Below the pieces are notes generated by a model that saw only the letters and a list, made by a program, of their open reading frames with translations, made no database searches and had not been told where the DNA came from. Shown here piece after piece: positions 17,908 to 27,305 of a stretch of 64,000 bases of DNA (position 1 is its first letter; every line of letters starts with the position of its first letter). This DNA comes from Paenibacillus cellulositrophicus (GTDB lineage: Bacteria; Bacillota; Bacilli; Paenibacillales; Paenibacillaceae). Location of the stretch: positions 744,001 to 808,000 of the forward strand of contig NZ_CP045295.1 of NCBI RefSeq assembly GCF_009363095.1, given 5' to 3'. A program made the position numbers and the translations under genes.

Positions 17908-17991
17908 TTCCTTGCTTTTTCGTCGGGTTCAGCACGCGAGGACGATACCGGCTCAGCGGATGTTCCCTGATCCATTTTGCCAGCGTTCCCC

Positions 17992-18875
17992 TCATTCCTT
18001 CACGGAGCCCAGCGTAATCCCCGTAATAAAGAACCGCTGCAGAAACGGATAGATGACCAGCACCGGAATCATCGCAATGAAGATTTTAGCCGCATTCAGC
18101 GTCCGGTTCGACAGTTCGCTCATCCGCTGGATCTGTTCGGCCGTCATCGTGTTGGCATCGATCACCACCACCATCTGCTGGATATACGTCTGAAGCGGAT
18201 AATGGTCCGCCGCTGACATCAGCACCAGTCCGTAAAAAATTCGTTCCAATGGTACACGATGCTGAACAGCGTAACTGTAGCAATGACCGGCCCCGCGAGC
18301 GGGACAAAGATCTGGATCATCATCCGCCAGGGGCCCGCACCGTCGACAAGCGCTGCCTCCTCCAGCTCTTTAGGCAGATTGCGGAAAAAGTTAATGACAA
18401 GGATGACGCTGAATACGGGCACGCTGTTGCCGAGAACGAGCGCCCAAATGTTGTTGATGAGTCCCAGCGACTTTACCGTCATGTACCAAGGAATCAATCC
18501 GCCGTTAAACAGCATCGTAAACACGAGGATCCACATGAGCACATTGCGATACGGCAGCTCCTTGGCATTTTTGGATAACGGATACGCCATCAGCAGAATG
18601 ACCACAAAGTTCAGCCCCGCCCCGAGGATGACCCGCTGCACGGATATCCAGAACGAGTTAAAAAATTTGCGGTCTCCCATCAGCTCCTGGTAAGAACCGA
18701 GGTTGAAACCGACGGGCCACAGCCCGACCCGGCCCGAGCTTGCCGCTGCATTGTTGCTGAGGGATACGGCAAGGGTGTACCAGATGGGCAGGATGCATAA
18801 GATTGCGATGCCTACCAGGATCACGATCAGCGCAATATCAAACAGCCGGGAGCCTGCCGTGTTGTCTTTTACCAT
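17992..18875 (-). pseudogene. LplC/YtcP-type ABC permease, interrupted by a one-base frameshift
   Basis: The first frame (from ATG 18875, RBS AAAGGAG) encodes an LplC-type permease up to YHWNEFF and then stops after TDWC. A second frame continues the protein exactly ([20 protein letters not shown] ... [14 protein letters not shown]) to 17992. The break lies in an A6 run on the plus strand (18234-18239); seven bases would restore one frame of about 294 residues. The EAA loop ([17 protein letters not shown]) is in the first part. It may be a real inactivating mutation, a phase-variable tract or a sequencing error. It is the last gene of the lpl-type operon, with no ATPase gene nearby. Confidence 0.8.
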
Positions 18876-18897
18876 TGAACATGCACTCCTTTTGTCA

Positions 18898-19788
18898 TCA
18901 AAAGATACGGTAGTTGGCAAACCGGTAAGCGAGATAATAGGAGATCGTGATCATGAGGAAGCTGACCACCGATTTGAGCAGGCCCATGGCGGTCGCCAGG
19001 CTGAATTGCAGATTGACCAGCCCTGTCCGGTAGACCCAGGTGTCGATAATGTCGCCGCTGGAATAGACCAGCGGGTTGTACAGATTGAAGATCTGCTCAA
19101 AGCCCGCGTTCAGCACATTACCAAGGCTGAGCACCGAGAGCAGCACGATCGCCGAGACGATGCCGGGAAGCGTCACGTGCAGCATCCGCTTGAACCGGGT
19201 CGCCCCGTCGATCGCAGCCGCCTCGTACAGAGCCGGGTTGATGCCGGTCAGCGCGGCCAAATAAATGATCGTGTTAAACCCGAATTCCTTCCACACGTCG
19301 CTTCCCACGATGAGGGCCGGAAACAGGTCCGCCCGCCCGAAGAACAGGATCGGCTTGATATGAAACACCGACAAGATTTGGTTCACCGGACCGGTGTAGC
19401 CGAAGATATCGAGCAGAATCCCCGAAAGGATAACCCAGGACAAAAAATGCGGCAGGTATACGATCGTCTGAATCCAGCGCTTCAAATACCGCAGCCGCAG
19501 CTCATTCAGCAGCAGGGCAAAGACGAGCGGGATGACCAGATTACCTACAATTTTGAACACGGCGATCACCAGGGTGTTGACCAGAATCGTGACGCTGTCG
19601 TTCAAGGAAAACATGTATTTGAAGTTTTCGAGACCGACCCATTCCGAATGCAGAATTCCGAGGCCCGGGTTGTAATCCTGAAAAGCCATGACGATGCCGA
19701 ACATCGGAACGATGCTGAACAGGGTCAGCCAGATCATTCCGGGGAGAAGCATCAAGTAATAGTGCTTGGCGAATCCCTTGTTAATCAT
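18898..19788 (-). CDS. LplB-type ABC transporter permease
   Basis: A 296-residue permease with six helices (YYLMLLPGMIWLTLFSIVPMFGIVMAFQDY at the start) and EAA loop EAAAIDGATRFKRMLHVTLPGI. This is the LplB/YtcP-partner family common in Paenibacillus for importing plant or host oligosaccharides. RBS GGAAGGAG precedes ATG. It sits between the binding protein and the frameshifted LplC-type permease, in one operon. Confidence 0.92.
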   Translation of the reverse strand: MINKGFAKHYYLMLLPGMIWLTLFSIVPMFGIVMAFQDYNPGLGILHSEWVGLENFKYMFSLNDSVTILVNTLVIAVFKIVGNLVIPLVFALLLNELRLRYLKRWIQTIVYLPHFLSWVILSGILLDIFGYTGPVNQILSVFHIKPILFFGRADLFPALIVGSDVWKEFGFNTIIYLAALTGINPALYEAAAIDGATRFKRMLHVTLPGIVSAIVLLSVLSLGNVLNAGFEQIFNLYNPLVYSSGDIIDTWVYRTGLVNLQFSLATAMGLLKSVVSFLMITISYYLAYRFANYRIF

Positions 19789-19881
19789 CTTGCAGCTCCT
19801 TCCTTTTCCGGGTCATATGCTTAAATAGGGGAGGCGCCGGAACGGTTCCCGGCACCTGCCTTTCGTTGGAGCGGTAAAAGC

Positions 19882-21558
19882 CTACTGCTGCGCGATTTCC
19901 GCGACTTCTTTGAGAATGTCGTCTCCGCCCTGCTTCCGCCAGTCCTTTACGAACTGATCAAAGGTATCCAGCGGGGCTGCTCCCATAATGATTTTCAGAA
20001 ACGTTTCCTTCTCCATCTTGTCGAGCGTCGCCCACTTGCTCTCCATCGTTTTCGTTTGGGAATAGGTCAGGCTGTACGTCTTTTTGTAAGGCTCCATCAG
20101 CGGTGCAATGCCGACCAAGGTGGAGTAGAGCCGCTTCCAGGCGCCCAAATCCGCATTCGGGTCCCAATACTGGATGTCCATTTTATCGTACGGTTCGAGC
20201 TTCACCTTCTTAATGTTCTCGGCATCGGCCTTCAGCAGCTTATAGCCCGGCAGATCGAGCTCCTCCGGCTTTTTGGTGCCGGCCAGCACTTCTTTCATCG
20301 CGTTGTAGGTCACGTACATTTCGTCCATTGGCGCAAACACAATGCGCAGCGGGTAATTCCCAATGCCGACGCTGACGTCGAATTTGGATTCGTCCCGGAG
20401 CAAAAGGTTTTCCATTTTAATTGCCGCTTCCGGATGCTTGTAGCCTTTGCGGACGACGAGATATTGGTTGGACGGCGTTCCCATATGAGGTGTGAACTCC
20501 CCGTTCTTGTCGAGCAGGGTGTAGGCCTGCCAGTTCGCCTTCGGATTGTTTTTGATGGCGTCCGCCAGCGGGCCGTACCCGCCTGCCCACCACAGGCCGA
20601 AGTAGATCCCGGATGTGCCGTTTTTGATCAGCTCCTGCGCATCCTTGCGGATGCTCATTTCCGGATCGATCAGCCCTTTGGCATACAGGTCCCGGAGCTT
20701 GGCGAGCGCCTCCTTCGTTTCGGGTTCGATGGATCCGTAGGTCGGCTTCCCGTCTGTGCCCTTCAGCCAAAAGCCCGGATATGCGTGATAGGCGCCGAAG
20801 ATCGGATCAAATCCGTAGTTGTTGTTGTTCGGATTGATGAAATCCGCATTGAGCAGTCCGCCGGATTGCGGGCCGCTGATGCCGATGGTGTCGTTTTTCC
20901 CATTACCGTCCGGATCCTGTTCCACAAAGGCTTTGGCGACCTTCTCCAGCTCATCGACGTTACGCGGGACCTCGAGACCAAGCTTGTCGAGCCAGTCCTT
21001 GCGAATCCACATAATATGCTGCATGTCCGATTCCGCCGTCACGTTTGGCAGCGCATACATTTTTCCGTCGAAGGTGACGGATTTCATCGCAAGCCCATCC
21101 GTCGAATCGATGATCTTTTTCAGCACAGGGGAGGCATACTGCTCGTATACTTCCGACAGGTCGGCCAGCTGGTTACTCTTGACCATCTGCCGCAGCTGCG
21201 TGTCCGTCACGACGAGCGCATCCGGAAGGTCGTTGCTGGCGATGGCCAGATTTACCTTTTGCTGATAATCCTTGCCGACGCCGGCCTGCCAAATAATCTT
21301 CGTATCGATATTGAGGTTGTCCTTGAAGTACCGGGTATACACGTTGTTTTCCGGTGAGTCTCCTGGCGGAAGGCTCTTATCTGCCGAGTCCACCTCTTTG
21401 CCGATGTTGATCGTAACGGTTTCGCTGTACTTGCCGAACGGGTCCGCCGGATCTTTGGATACGTCGGCTTCCTTCTCCGATGCGCCGCCGCTGCCGCAGG
21501 CCGACAGAACCAGCATCAGGCCCGCTATCGCCAGGCTCATCATGGATTTTGCTCTCAT
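19882..21558 (-). CDS. LplA-type extracellular solute-binding lipoprotein
   Basis: A 558-residue lipoprotein: signal peptide with lipobox LSAC (Cys21), then a large two-lobed binding protein typical of LplA/YtcQ (KYSETVTINIGKEVD, DLPDALVVTDTQLRQMVKSNQLADLSEVYEQYASP, MWIRKDWLDKLGLEVPRNVDE). The length of ~550 residues separates this group from ordinary sugar-binding proteins of ~430. It is the first gene of the lpl operon. The YesMN pair just upstream is the likely regulator. Confidence 0.92.
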   Translation of the reverse strand: MRAKSMMSLAIAGLMLVLSACGSGGASEKEADVSKDPADPFGKYSETVTINIGKEVDSADKSLPPGDSPENNVYTRYFKDNLNIDTKIIWQAGVGKDYQQKVNLAIASNDLPDALVVTDTQLRQMVKSNQLADLSEVYEQYASPVLKKIIDSTDGLAMKSVTFDGKMYALPNVTAESDMQHIMWIRKDWLDKLGLEVPRNVDELEKVAKAFVEQDPDGNGKNDTIGISGPQSGGLLNADFINPNNNNYGFDPIFGAYHAYPGFWLKGTDGKPTYGSIEPETKEALAKLRDLYAKGLIDPEMSIRKDAQELIKNGTSGIYFGLWWAGGYGPLADAIKNNPKANWQAYTLLDKNGEFTPHMGTPSNQYLVVRKGYKHPEAAIKMENLLLRDESKFDVSVGIGNYPLRIVFAPMDEMYVTYNAMKEVLAGTKKPEELDLPGYKLLKADAENIKKVKLEPYDKMDIQYWDPNADLGAWKRLYSTLVGIAPLMEPYKKTYSLTYSQTKTMESKWATLDKMEKETFLKIIMGAAPLDTFDQFVKDWRKQGGDDILKEVAEIAQQ

Positions 21559-21738
21559 CTTCTTCGCCCCTTCTTTTGCTCTTGGTTTGCTTGCACCTTT
21601 AAGGTAACACAGGAATCCGCTTTTCCCGGTTAGACGGAAGTTTTAGGTTGGGATAGACAATTGACTTCAATCGGGAGGATGTCAGCGGTTTCACTGAAGC
21701 GTTTTCGACGATTTTCCTACTTGCCGGAGGACATTTCT

Positions 21739-23160
21739 CTACCCTTCTCTATCCTGATCCGATTGATTCCGATATTCGCTCGGCAGCAGCCCGGTATACT
21801 CCCGGAAAGACCGGCTGAAATACTTTTCGTCCTCATAGCCGACGTGCTGCGCAATCCAGAGGACGGTTTTGGTCGTATTCCGCAAATAATGCTTGGCTTG
21901 ATCCAGACGGATGCGGCGCAGGTAGGCGTTGAAGTTGGTCCCGACAATTTCCTTGAAGCACTGGCTGAAATAGCTGCGGCTCATGCTGACCCTGCGGGCG
22001 ATGTCCGCCGCCGTCACCGGCTGGTCCAGCTCCTCGTGCAGCATGGAAACAGCTGTCATCACGCTCTGAACGACCTCGGGTGAATACGGCGCCTTGCCCC
22101 ATTCTTCGCGAAGCTGCTTGCGGACGGCGTCAAACCACGCTTCGACCTCGAACCAGGAATTCAGCGGGGCGGGCAGGCGAATGCGAGTCTTTCCTGTTTT
22201 ACCGGCCAGCTGGTCCAACCGGTCGGCCAGCACGTACAGCCGCCCCGAGAGCTCCGCCTGCGGCAGCCGGAGTTCTTTCAACTCCTGCAGATTTGCCTGA
22301 AACAAACCTTCCCGGTAGATCCAGCCCGGCGAGAGCCACTGGGCCATTACGGTGAGTGTAAGATCTTCATTTACGGGATTCACGCTCTGCACGAGCGCTG
22401 ACAAGGATCGATCCATGACCTTTACGGCCGGGTCATATTCGTAAAAAAACTCCCCTTCGCAGTACCTCCGCACCTGGTCATACACTTCGGAAGGCATTCG
22501 GCCCTGGATACCCTTTAACAGGATCAGCGTCCACACGGCGTCCGCTGAAGCCAATCGTACCAGTTCATCCAGCCCCTCCTCCCCTCCCCCGAGGGTAAAG
22601 AACAAGACTTGGCGCCCCAATTCAGCAAATCGCTCCGCATGCCGGACCGCCCACTCCACCACAGCACCGGGTTCCGGATCGCGGACCACTGACAGCAGAG
22701 CATACCCCCGGTCCGTCACAAAAGATTCGTCAGGGCTGCTTGCCCCGGGCAGTATGCGCAGCTTCCGAAGCCGCCCTTCCTGCTCTGTGATGCGGCGATG
22801 AATCCGTCCCAGCACCTCCTCGAACCGCTCCTTCTCCAGCTGGACCTTGGCGATATAATCAATCGCTCCCAGCCGGATCGCTTCCTGAATGTATTCGAAA
22901 TCCTGATGCAGGGTCAGCACCGCGATGTAAACCTCCGGATGCCGTTCACGCACCAAGCGCATCAGCTCCATGCCGGACATGACCGGCATTTCCAGATCCG
23001 TCAGCAGCAGATCGACTTCATGGTTGTCCAGAAATTCCAGCGCTTTTGCACCGTTGTTCGCCTCCCCGATCACCTCCATCTCGAAATCCTGCCACGGCAT
23101 CACCGAAATGAGCCCCTTCCGGACCAGCTTATCGTCATCGACCACGAGCACTTTAATCAT
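21739..23160 (-). CDS. YesN-type response regulator with AraC DNA-binding domain
   Basis: A 473-residue response regulator. The receiver domain (MIKVLVVDDDKLVRKG, phospho-acceptor Asp55 in LLLTDLEMP) is followed by a long linker region and a C-terminal AraC double helix-turn-helix (AADIARRVSMSRSYFSQCFKEIVG, YEDEKYFSRSFREYTGLLPSEYR). ATG 23160 was chosen because GGAGGTGCGGACC precedes it; it overlaps the end of the kinase gene by 8 bases, so the two are translationally coupled. It probably activates the lpl-type ABC operon that begins 180 bp downstream. Confidence 0.93.
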   Translation of the reverse strand: MIKVLVVDDDKLVRKGLISVMPWQDFEMEVIGEANNGAKALEFLDNHEVDLLLTDLEMPVMSGMELMRLVRERHPEVYIAVLTLHQDFEYIQEAIRLGAIDYIAKVQLEKERFEEVLGRIHRRITEQEGRLRKLRILPGASSPDESFVTDRGYALLSVVRDPEPGAVVEWAVRHAERFAELGRQVLFFTLGGGEEGLDELVRLASADAVWTLILLKGIQGRMPSEVYDQVRRYCEGEFFYEYDPAVKVMDRSLSALVQSVNPVNEDLTLTVMAQWLSPGWIYREGLFQANLQELKELRLPQAELSGRLYVLADRLDQLAGKTGKTRIRLPAPLNSWFEVEAWFDAVRKQLREEWGKAPYSPEVVQSVMTAVSMLHEELDQPVTAADIARRVSMSRSYFSQCFKEIVGTNFNAYLRRIRLDQAKHYLRNTTKTVLWIAQHVGYEDEKYFSRSFREYTGLLPSEYRNQSDQDREG

Positions 23161-24901
23161 GGTCCGCACCTCCTTCATTAGGTAAGCTAAGCTTGATCGT
23201 CGTCCCTTCTCCGAGCCTGCTCGATACATCGAGCTTAGCCCTTTCGCCGTAATGCATTCCAATGATCCGGTTGACGTAGCTCATCCCGATGCCCATGCCG
23301 GCATTCCGGTTACCACCTTCCGCGGACAGCAGCGCCTCGATTTTGTCCTCGGGAATGCCCGCTCCGTTATCCCGGATGGAGATCTCGATTTGATCCGACT
23401 GCCGTACATCCACCTGGATATAGCCGTCGTCGTCCAATCCGTGATAGAGGGCGTTCTCGACGAGCGGCTGCAAAATAAACCGGGGAATGGGCACCTCCAG
23501 CACCTCCTGATCAACGTGGATATGGACGTCGAACTGGAAATCGTAGCGGATTTGCTGCAAAATCAGGTACTGCTTTACCGCATCGATCTCCTCCTGAATG
23601 GTGGACGTCTGGCCGAGCTTTCCCAGATTGTAATGCAGTAGTTTGTTCAAGGAAGTGACAAGCCTGTCGATTTCCTCCTGCCCGTTCATGACCGCGATCC
23701 AGCGGACGGTATCCAGGCTGTTCATGAGAAAATGCGGGTTGATCTGATACAGCAGCTTCTCCACCTCCAGATCCGCGCGCCGTTTTTCCTTGGCCTCGAC
23801 TTCCCGGAACAATTCCCAAATTTGATGCTTCATTTGCTGAAACCGCCGCACCAGCAGGTCGAATTCCGGAATATGGGTGCGGGCGGCCGGACTGCCGATG
23901 CGGCTGTCGGCCATTTGTTCGATTTCCCGGTGAAAGCCGCGAAGCGGGCGGTACACCATTTTCCACAACAGCCAACCCAGCAGCAGGCTCATGCCGAGAA
24001 ACAGCAGCGAAAACAGGCCGATCTGCACGAACCAGCGGTTCATTTCGCGGTTATAGTCCGCCTTGGACGTTAACGAGACGATGCTCCAGCCTTGATTGCT
24101 TGTTTCCTTAAACCAGTAATAGCCTTGTTCCGTGCCCGACGACTTGGCCTGGTCGAAATGCGGAAACTTCGTTCCGATCTGAAACGAATCCGGGGCGTCG
24201 CTGTAGGCGATTCGCCCGTCGTTATCCACAAACACATGGGAAGCCGCCCCGCCGACGGCATCATTGTTCAATATGTTCTGCGTCAGCTTAAAGCCGGTCT
24301 CCATGTAAATGTACACGCCGTCCAGGTTAGGCAGGTCCACCTTGCGCATGGCCGAAAGCACGTATTGGTTGTCAAAACGGCTGTTGCTCACATGCGGTCC
24401 GTAGTACGAAATTTGGCTGTACTGGGCCAGCAGGGGAAGCTTTTCGGGAGCGAAGCTGTCCTTGACACCCGTATTCTCCAGTTCATAGTGACGGTCGTTC
24501 ATAAAATAATACATGGCCAGTCCGATACTGGGGTTGGTGAACGTAATCAGGCCGAGCTCCTCCTTCAAATCGCTGAGCGTTTTCGCCCGTTCGAACGGCT
24601 CCTCCGCCGACAGCATTTCACTCAGCTTGTTTCCGACGCTTCCACCTACGGCGAACTGCTGCGACACATGGTTGAGGTTGTTGATGGAGTTCTCCAGGGA
24701 GAGCTCGACCTGCTTAAGGTTGCTCTGGATGCCGTTTTGGATTTTGTTGGTGAGGATGGAGTAAATGGTGAAATACGAGATGAGCACGATACTGACAAAC
24801 GGAATCAATGAGCTGAACAGAAAAATGATCATAATCCTTCGTTTCAAGGTCAAATAATGATAGATACGCGCCTTCCACTTTGTTTTCATGGCATTCATCA
24901 T
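23153..24901 (-). CDS. YesM-type sensor histidine kinase
   Basis: A 582-residue membrane kinase. One helix at ~25-45, a large extracellular sensor domain, a second helix at ~290-310, a HAMP segment, then the His_kinase YesM-type domain (YQINPHFLMNSLDTVRWIA, His being the phosphorylated residue) and an ATPase domain (PRFILQPLVENALYHGL, IRDNGAGIPE, GMGIGMSYVNRII). Together with the coupled YesN-type regulator it probably senses an extracellular saccharide and controls the adjacent lpl-type transporter. RBS GAGGGA precedes ATG. Confidence 0.93.
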   Translation of the reverse strand: MMNAMKTKWKARIYHYLTLKRRIMIIFLFSSLIPFVSIVLISYFTIYSILTNKIQNGIQSNLKQVELSLENSINNLNHVSQQFAVGGSVGNKLSEMLSAEEPFERAKTLSDLKEELGLITFTNPSIGLAMYYFMNDRHYELENTGVKDSFAPEKLPLLAQYSQISYYGPHVSNSRFDNQYVLSAMRKVDLPNLDGVYIYMETGFKLTQNILNNDAVGGAASHVFVDNDGRIAYSDAPDSFQIGTKFPHFDQAKSSGTEQGYYWFKETSNQGWSIVSLTSKADYNREMNRWFVQIGLFSLLFLGMSLLLGWLLWKMVYRPLRGFHREIEQMADSRIGSPAARTHIPEFDLLVRRFQQMKHQIWELFREVEAKEKRRADLEVEKLLYQINPHFLMNSLDTVRWIAVMNGQEEIDRLVTSLNKLLHYNLGKLGQTSTIQEEIDAVKQYLILQQIRYDFQFDVHIHVDQEVLEVPIPRFILQPLVENALYHGLDDDGYIQVDVRQSDQIEISIRDNGAGIPEDKIEALLSAEGGNRNAGMGIGMSYVNRIIGMHYGERAKLDVSSRLGEGTTIKLSLPNEGGADHD

Positions 24902-25070
24902 GGCAGTCCCTCTTTTCTCATGCTTGGCTTGGCCCCTCCTTCAGGTTTTGGAAAATGAGATGGGAGAAGATCAGATGTAGGTTAACACAGGCGAAGCCAG
25001 GCATGCATTAACGATTTATCGCGTTAGCCCAGGAAAATGATCTGCATGCGGAAGCTGCATAGACAACGGC

Positions 25071-25134
25071 AAAAAAAGCCCGGCAGAAACGGCGATCGTT
25101 CATTCGCTGTTCCGCTGGGCTTTTACAGGTGTCT
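25071..25134 (-). terminator. Terminator of the GntR-ABC operon
   Basis: On the minus strand AAAAGCCCAGCGG and CCGGGCTTTTTTT form an imperfect long stem after the stop at 25160, ending in a T-run. Confidence 0.75.
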
Positions 25135-25159
25135 TTTTTCAAGCTCAATCAGGCGGTGC

Positions 25160-25525
25160 TTAATAAATCTTCTTCATCAGTTCCATCACTTCATCCAGGG
25201 TAAGGCCGAAGGATTTGTAGTATGCAGTATCGTTAACCATCTGCTTCAAAATCATTTCGTCGCGTATACGCAGCTTGTCTTCGGGTGAGAAATCGGCGAC
25301 AAAGCACCCTTTTCCCGTGACCGTGTTGATCAAACCGCATCGCTCGAGTTCTTCCCAGGCTTTCTTTACGGTGATGACGCTAACGCGCAGCTCCTGGGCC
25401 GCTTGTCGGATCGGCGGTAAACTATAGCCGCTTTCCAGTTCCCCTTTCAAAATTTGCGCGCTGATTTGTTCGAAAAGCTGCTGGTAGATCGGTTTTTCGG
25501 AGTTGTTCGAAATCGCAATGTTCAT
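25160..25525 (-). CDS. GntR-family regulator, YtrA type
   Basis: A 121-residue repressor made of a winged helix (PIYQQLFEQISAQILKGELESGYSLPPIRQAAQELRVSVITVKKAWEELERCGLI) plus a short dimerisation tail, the YtrA subfamily layout. It starts inside the stop of the ABC permease gene (ATGA overlap). In Bacillus ytrA is the first gene of its operon; here it is the last. A dyad in the operon promoter (27045-27067) is its likely operator. Such systems often respond to cell-envelope antibiotics. Confidence 0.9.
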   Translation of the reverse strand: MNIAISNNSEKPIYQQLFEQISAQILKGELESGYSLPPIRQAAQELRVSVITVKKAWEELERCGLINTVTGKGCFVADFSPEDKLRIRDEMILKQMVNDTAYYKSFGLTLDEVMELMKKIY

Positions 25526-26178
25526 TGGATCTCCACTTTGTGGAAACGTTTAACCGCAATCCGGTAAGCCATCATGGTGAGTGCGATGAAAATAACGATT
25601 CCGGCGATCATCAAGGATGCTTGAAGTGCCACATTGTGGACGCCGCTGCCATTAAACATGTCGGACACATAGGAATTTTGGATTCCGATCCATTGCGCGA
25701 GTCCGGCAAAAACCATCGCTCCGGTAATGCCCGCCAACGCCGCCCCGCCAAATTTATACGCCGTCTTGTAATACATGGGGATAAAGAACACGTTGAAAAC
25801 CGCATACATCACAAAGCACAGTCCCCAAAAACCCGGATACGGTCCGAAGAAATCGTTGGGTATTTCCCCATAGAGACGAATATTGATGATACCAAAAATG
25901 ATGGCCATCAGCATATGGAGCATTTCCAGGATGACAATGACAAGCACCCTGGCCTTGACCATGTCTGTTTTGGTGACAGGCATCATCGAAGTAAACATCA
26001 AATCGTTTTGTGACCGGAACTGGCCAAATGTATTAGGGACCGTGATCCAGCAAAAATACAGCAGCACGATAAAATACAACCAGCCCGGTATGAGCATCAA
26101 CGCGCCCAAAACGACAGGCACCAAAAAAAACAACGGATTGATTCCCAATTTTAAATCCTTCATTACCAAGTTATACAT
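25522..26178 (-). CDS. ABC-2 type transporter permease
   Basis: A 218-residue membrane protein with six hydrophobic segments (INPLFFLVPVVLGALMLIPGWLYFIVLLYF, VLVIVILEMLHMLMAIIFGIINI and so on), and no binding-protein partner, as expected for an ABC-2 exporter subunit. It overlaps the ATPase gene by 8 bases, has RBS AAAGGAGGATATGT, and is coupled to the GntR gene by an ATGA overlap. Substrate not known; peptide or lipid-active antibiotic export or sensing is usual for this gene set. Confidence 0.85.
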   Translation of the reverse strand: MYNLVMKDLKLGINPLFFLVPVVLGALMLIPGWLYFIVLLYFCWITVPNTFGQFRSQNDLMFTSMMPVTKTDMVKARVLVIVILEMLHMLMAIIFGIINIRLYGEIPNDFFGPYPGFWGLCFVMYAVFNVFFIPMYYKTAYKFGGAALAGITGAMVFAGLAQWIGIQNSYVSDMFNGSGVHNVALQASLMIAGIVIFIALTMMAYRIAVKRFHKVEIQ

Positions 26179-27025
26179 ACATATCCTCCTTTTTCGCGAA
26201 ATAAATCATAATCTCCTCAAGAGTGGGCCGGGCCGCTTTCACATCTAAGGAAGGATCGAAGTCTTTGGCATGGATCAATCCCGTAAAGCCGAACGAATTC
26301 GTTTTGTAGGAAATCAGCTGCGCCTTCACCGGGTCCAGTTGACTCACGCTACCGTTCAGTAAAAGGTAGGATTCAATAAACTCTTCTTTCACGGCACTGT
26401 TGATGATTCTTCCGTTATGGATATAGGTAATGTAATCCGCGCACTTTTCCAAATCCGATGTAATATGCGTTGAGAACAGGATGCTGATTTCACCCTCTGC
26501 GACGAGCGATTGAAAAAGATCGAGCAGGTCGTCCCGTGCAATCGGATCCAGCCCACTTGTCGGTTCATCGAGAATCAGAAGCTTTGCGCCATGGGATAAG
26601 GCAAGGGCCAAACTGTACTTTACTCTCATCCCTGTCGACAACTCGACGATTTTTTTGTTTTCATCCAATTTGAATCTTCTTAAATAATACGAATAAATTT
26701 CATCATCCCAGTTGGTATAGAACTTTTTTACCACTTCCGTCAAAGCTTTTATTTTGCTCCGGGTATAAAAATCGATGCCGCCAAACGCATATCCGATGTC
26801 CTGCTTCAATTCGATTTCGTGTTCGGCAATGTTCTTGCCGAAAATACGCACTTCGCCGCTGTCGGTATGAATCAGATTCAAAATCGATTTGATCGTCGTC
26901 GTCTTTCCCGCCCCATTGGCGCCGATAAAACCCATAATATAACCTTTTTCCAACTGAAACGTCACGTCTTTCAACTGGAAATTCGGATAGGTTTTGCTTA
27001 AGTTTCGAATGTCTAATGCCAGCAT
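26171..27025 (-). CDS. ABC transporter ATPase (exporter type)
   Basis: A 284-residue ATP-binding subunit: Walker A GANGAGKTT, a signature helix ELSTGMRVKYSLALALSHG, Walker B LLILDEPTSGLD and the H-loop His in FSTHITSDLEKCADYITYI. ATG 27025 follows GGAGGAACGGT; the longer frame has no RBS. First gene of the operon ATPase, permease, GntR regulator. Confidence 0.92.
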   Translation of the reverse strand: MLALDIRNLSKTYPNFQLKDVTFQLEKGYIMGFIGANGAGKTTTIKSILNLIHTDSGEVRIFGKNIAEHEIELKQDIGYAFGGIDFYTRSKIKALTEVVKKFYTNWDDEIYSYYLRRFKLDENKKIVELSTGMRVKYSLALALSHGAKLLILDEPTSGLDPIARDDLLDLFQSLVAEGEISILFSTHITSDLEKCADYITYIHNGRIINSAVKEEFIESYLLLNGSVSQLDPVKAQLISYKTNSFGFTGLIHAKDFDPSLDVKAARPTLEEIMIYFAKKEDMYV

Positions 27026-27044
27026 ACCGTTCCTCCTCGATAAA

Positions 27045-27067
27045 TTGTGTATATCGTGTATGCACAA
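27045..27067. promoter_or_regulatory. Candidate operator of the GntR regulator
   Basis: A 23-bp dyad with outer arms TTGTG/CACAA and internal TAT/ATA matches lies 20-42 bp upstream of the ATPase start, where a GntR repressor would block the promoter. Confidence 0.5.
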
Positions 27068-27183
27068 TATATCATCGCAGCAAGAGTAAAGTCAATGGAT
27101 GGAAAGCGGAATGTTGAAAAGATTTTTATCCAAAAGGCATGAATTTAAAACCGCCCGGCGTTCTCCAAAGGTTGTATCGCATA

Positions 27184-27227
27184 CAAAAAAAAGAAAAGCA
27201 TCGCCGTGTCGGCGCTGCTTTTCTTTG
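27184..27227 (-). terminator. Terminator of the NMT1-type binding protein gene
   Basis: On the minus strand AAAGAAAAGCAGCGCCG pairs with CGGCGATGCTTTTCTTT around ACA, followed by further T residues, about 80 bases after the stop at 27306. Confidence 0.85.
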
Positions 27228-27305
27228 GGTCTAAAGGGTCAATATTGGCCGCTCCTTGTTCTGGACTGGCAAGAGGAAGAATACGGCGGAATGGCCGGAG
27301 TTGCT

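Noticed and set aside
20056..21357. 433-codon plus-strand frame
   Set aside because: Antisense shadow of the LplA-type binding protein in codon-biased DNA.
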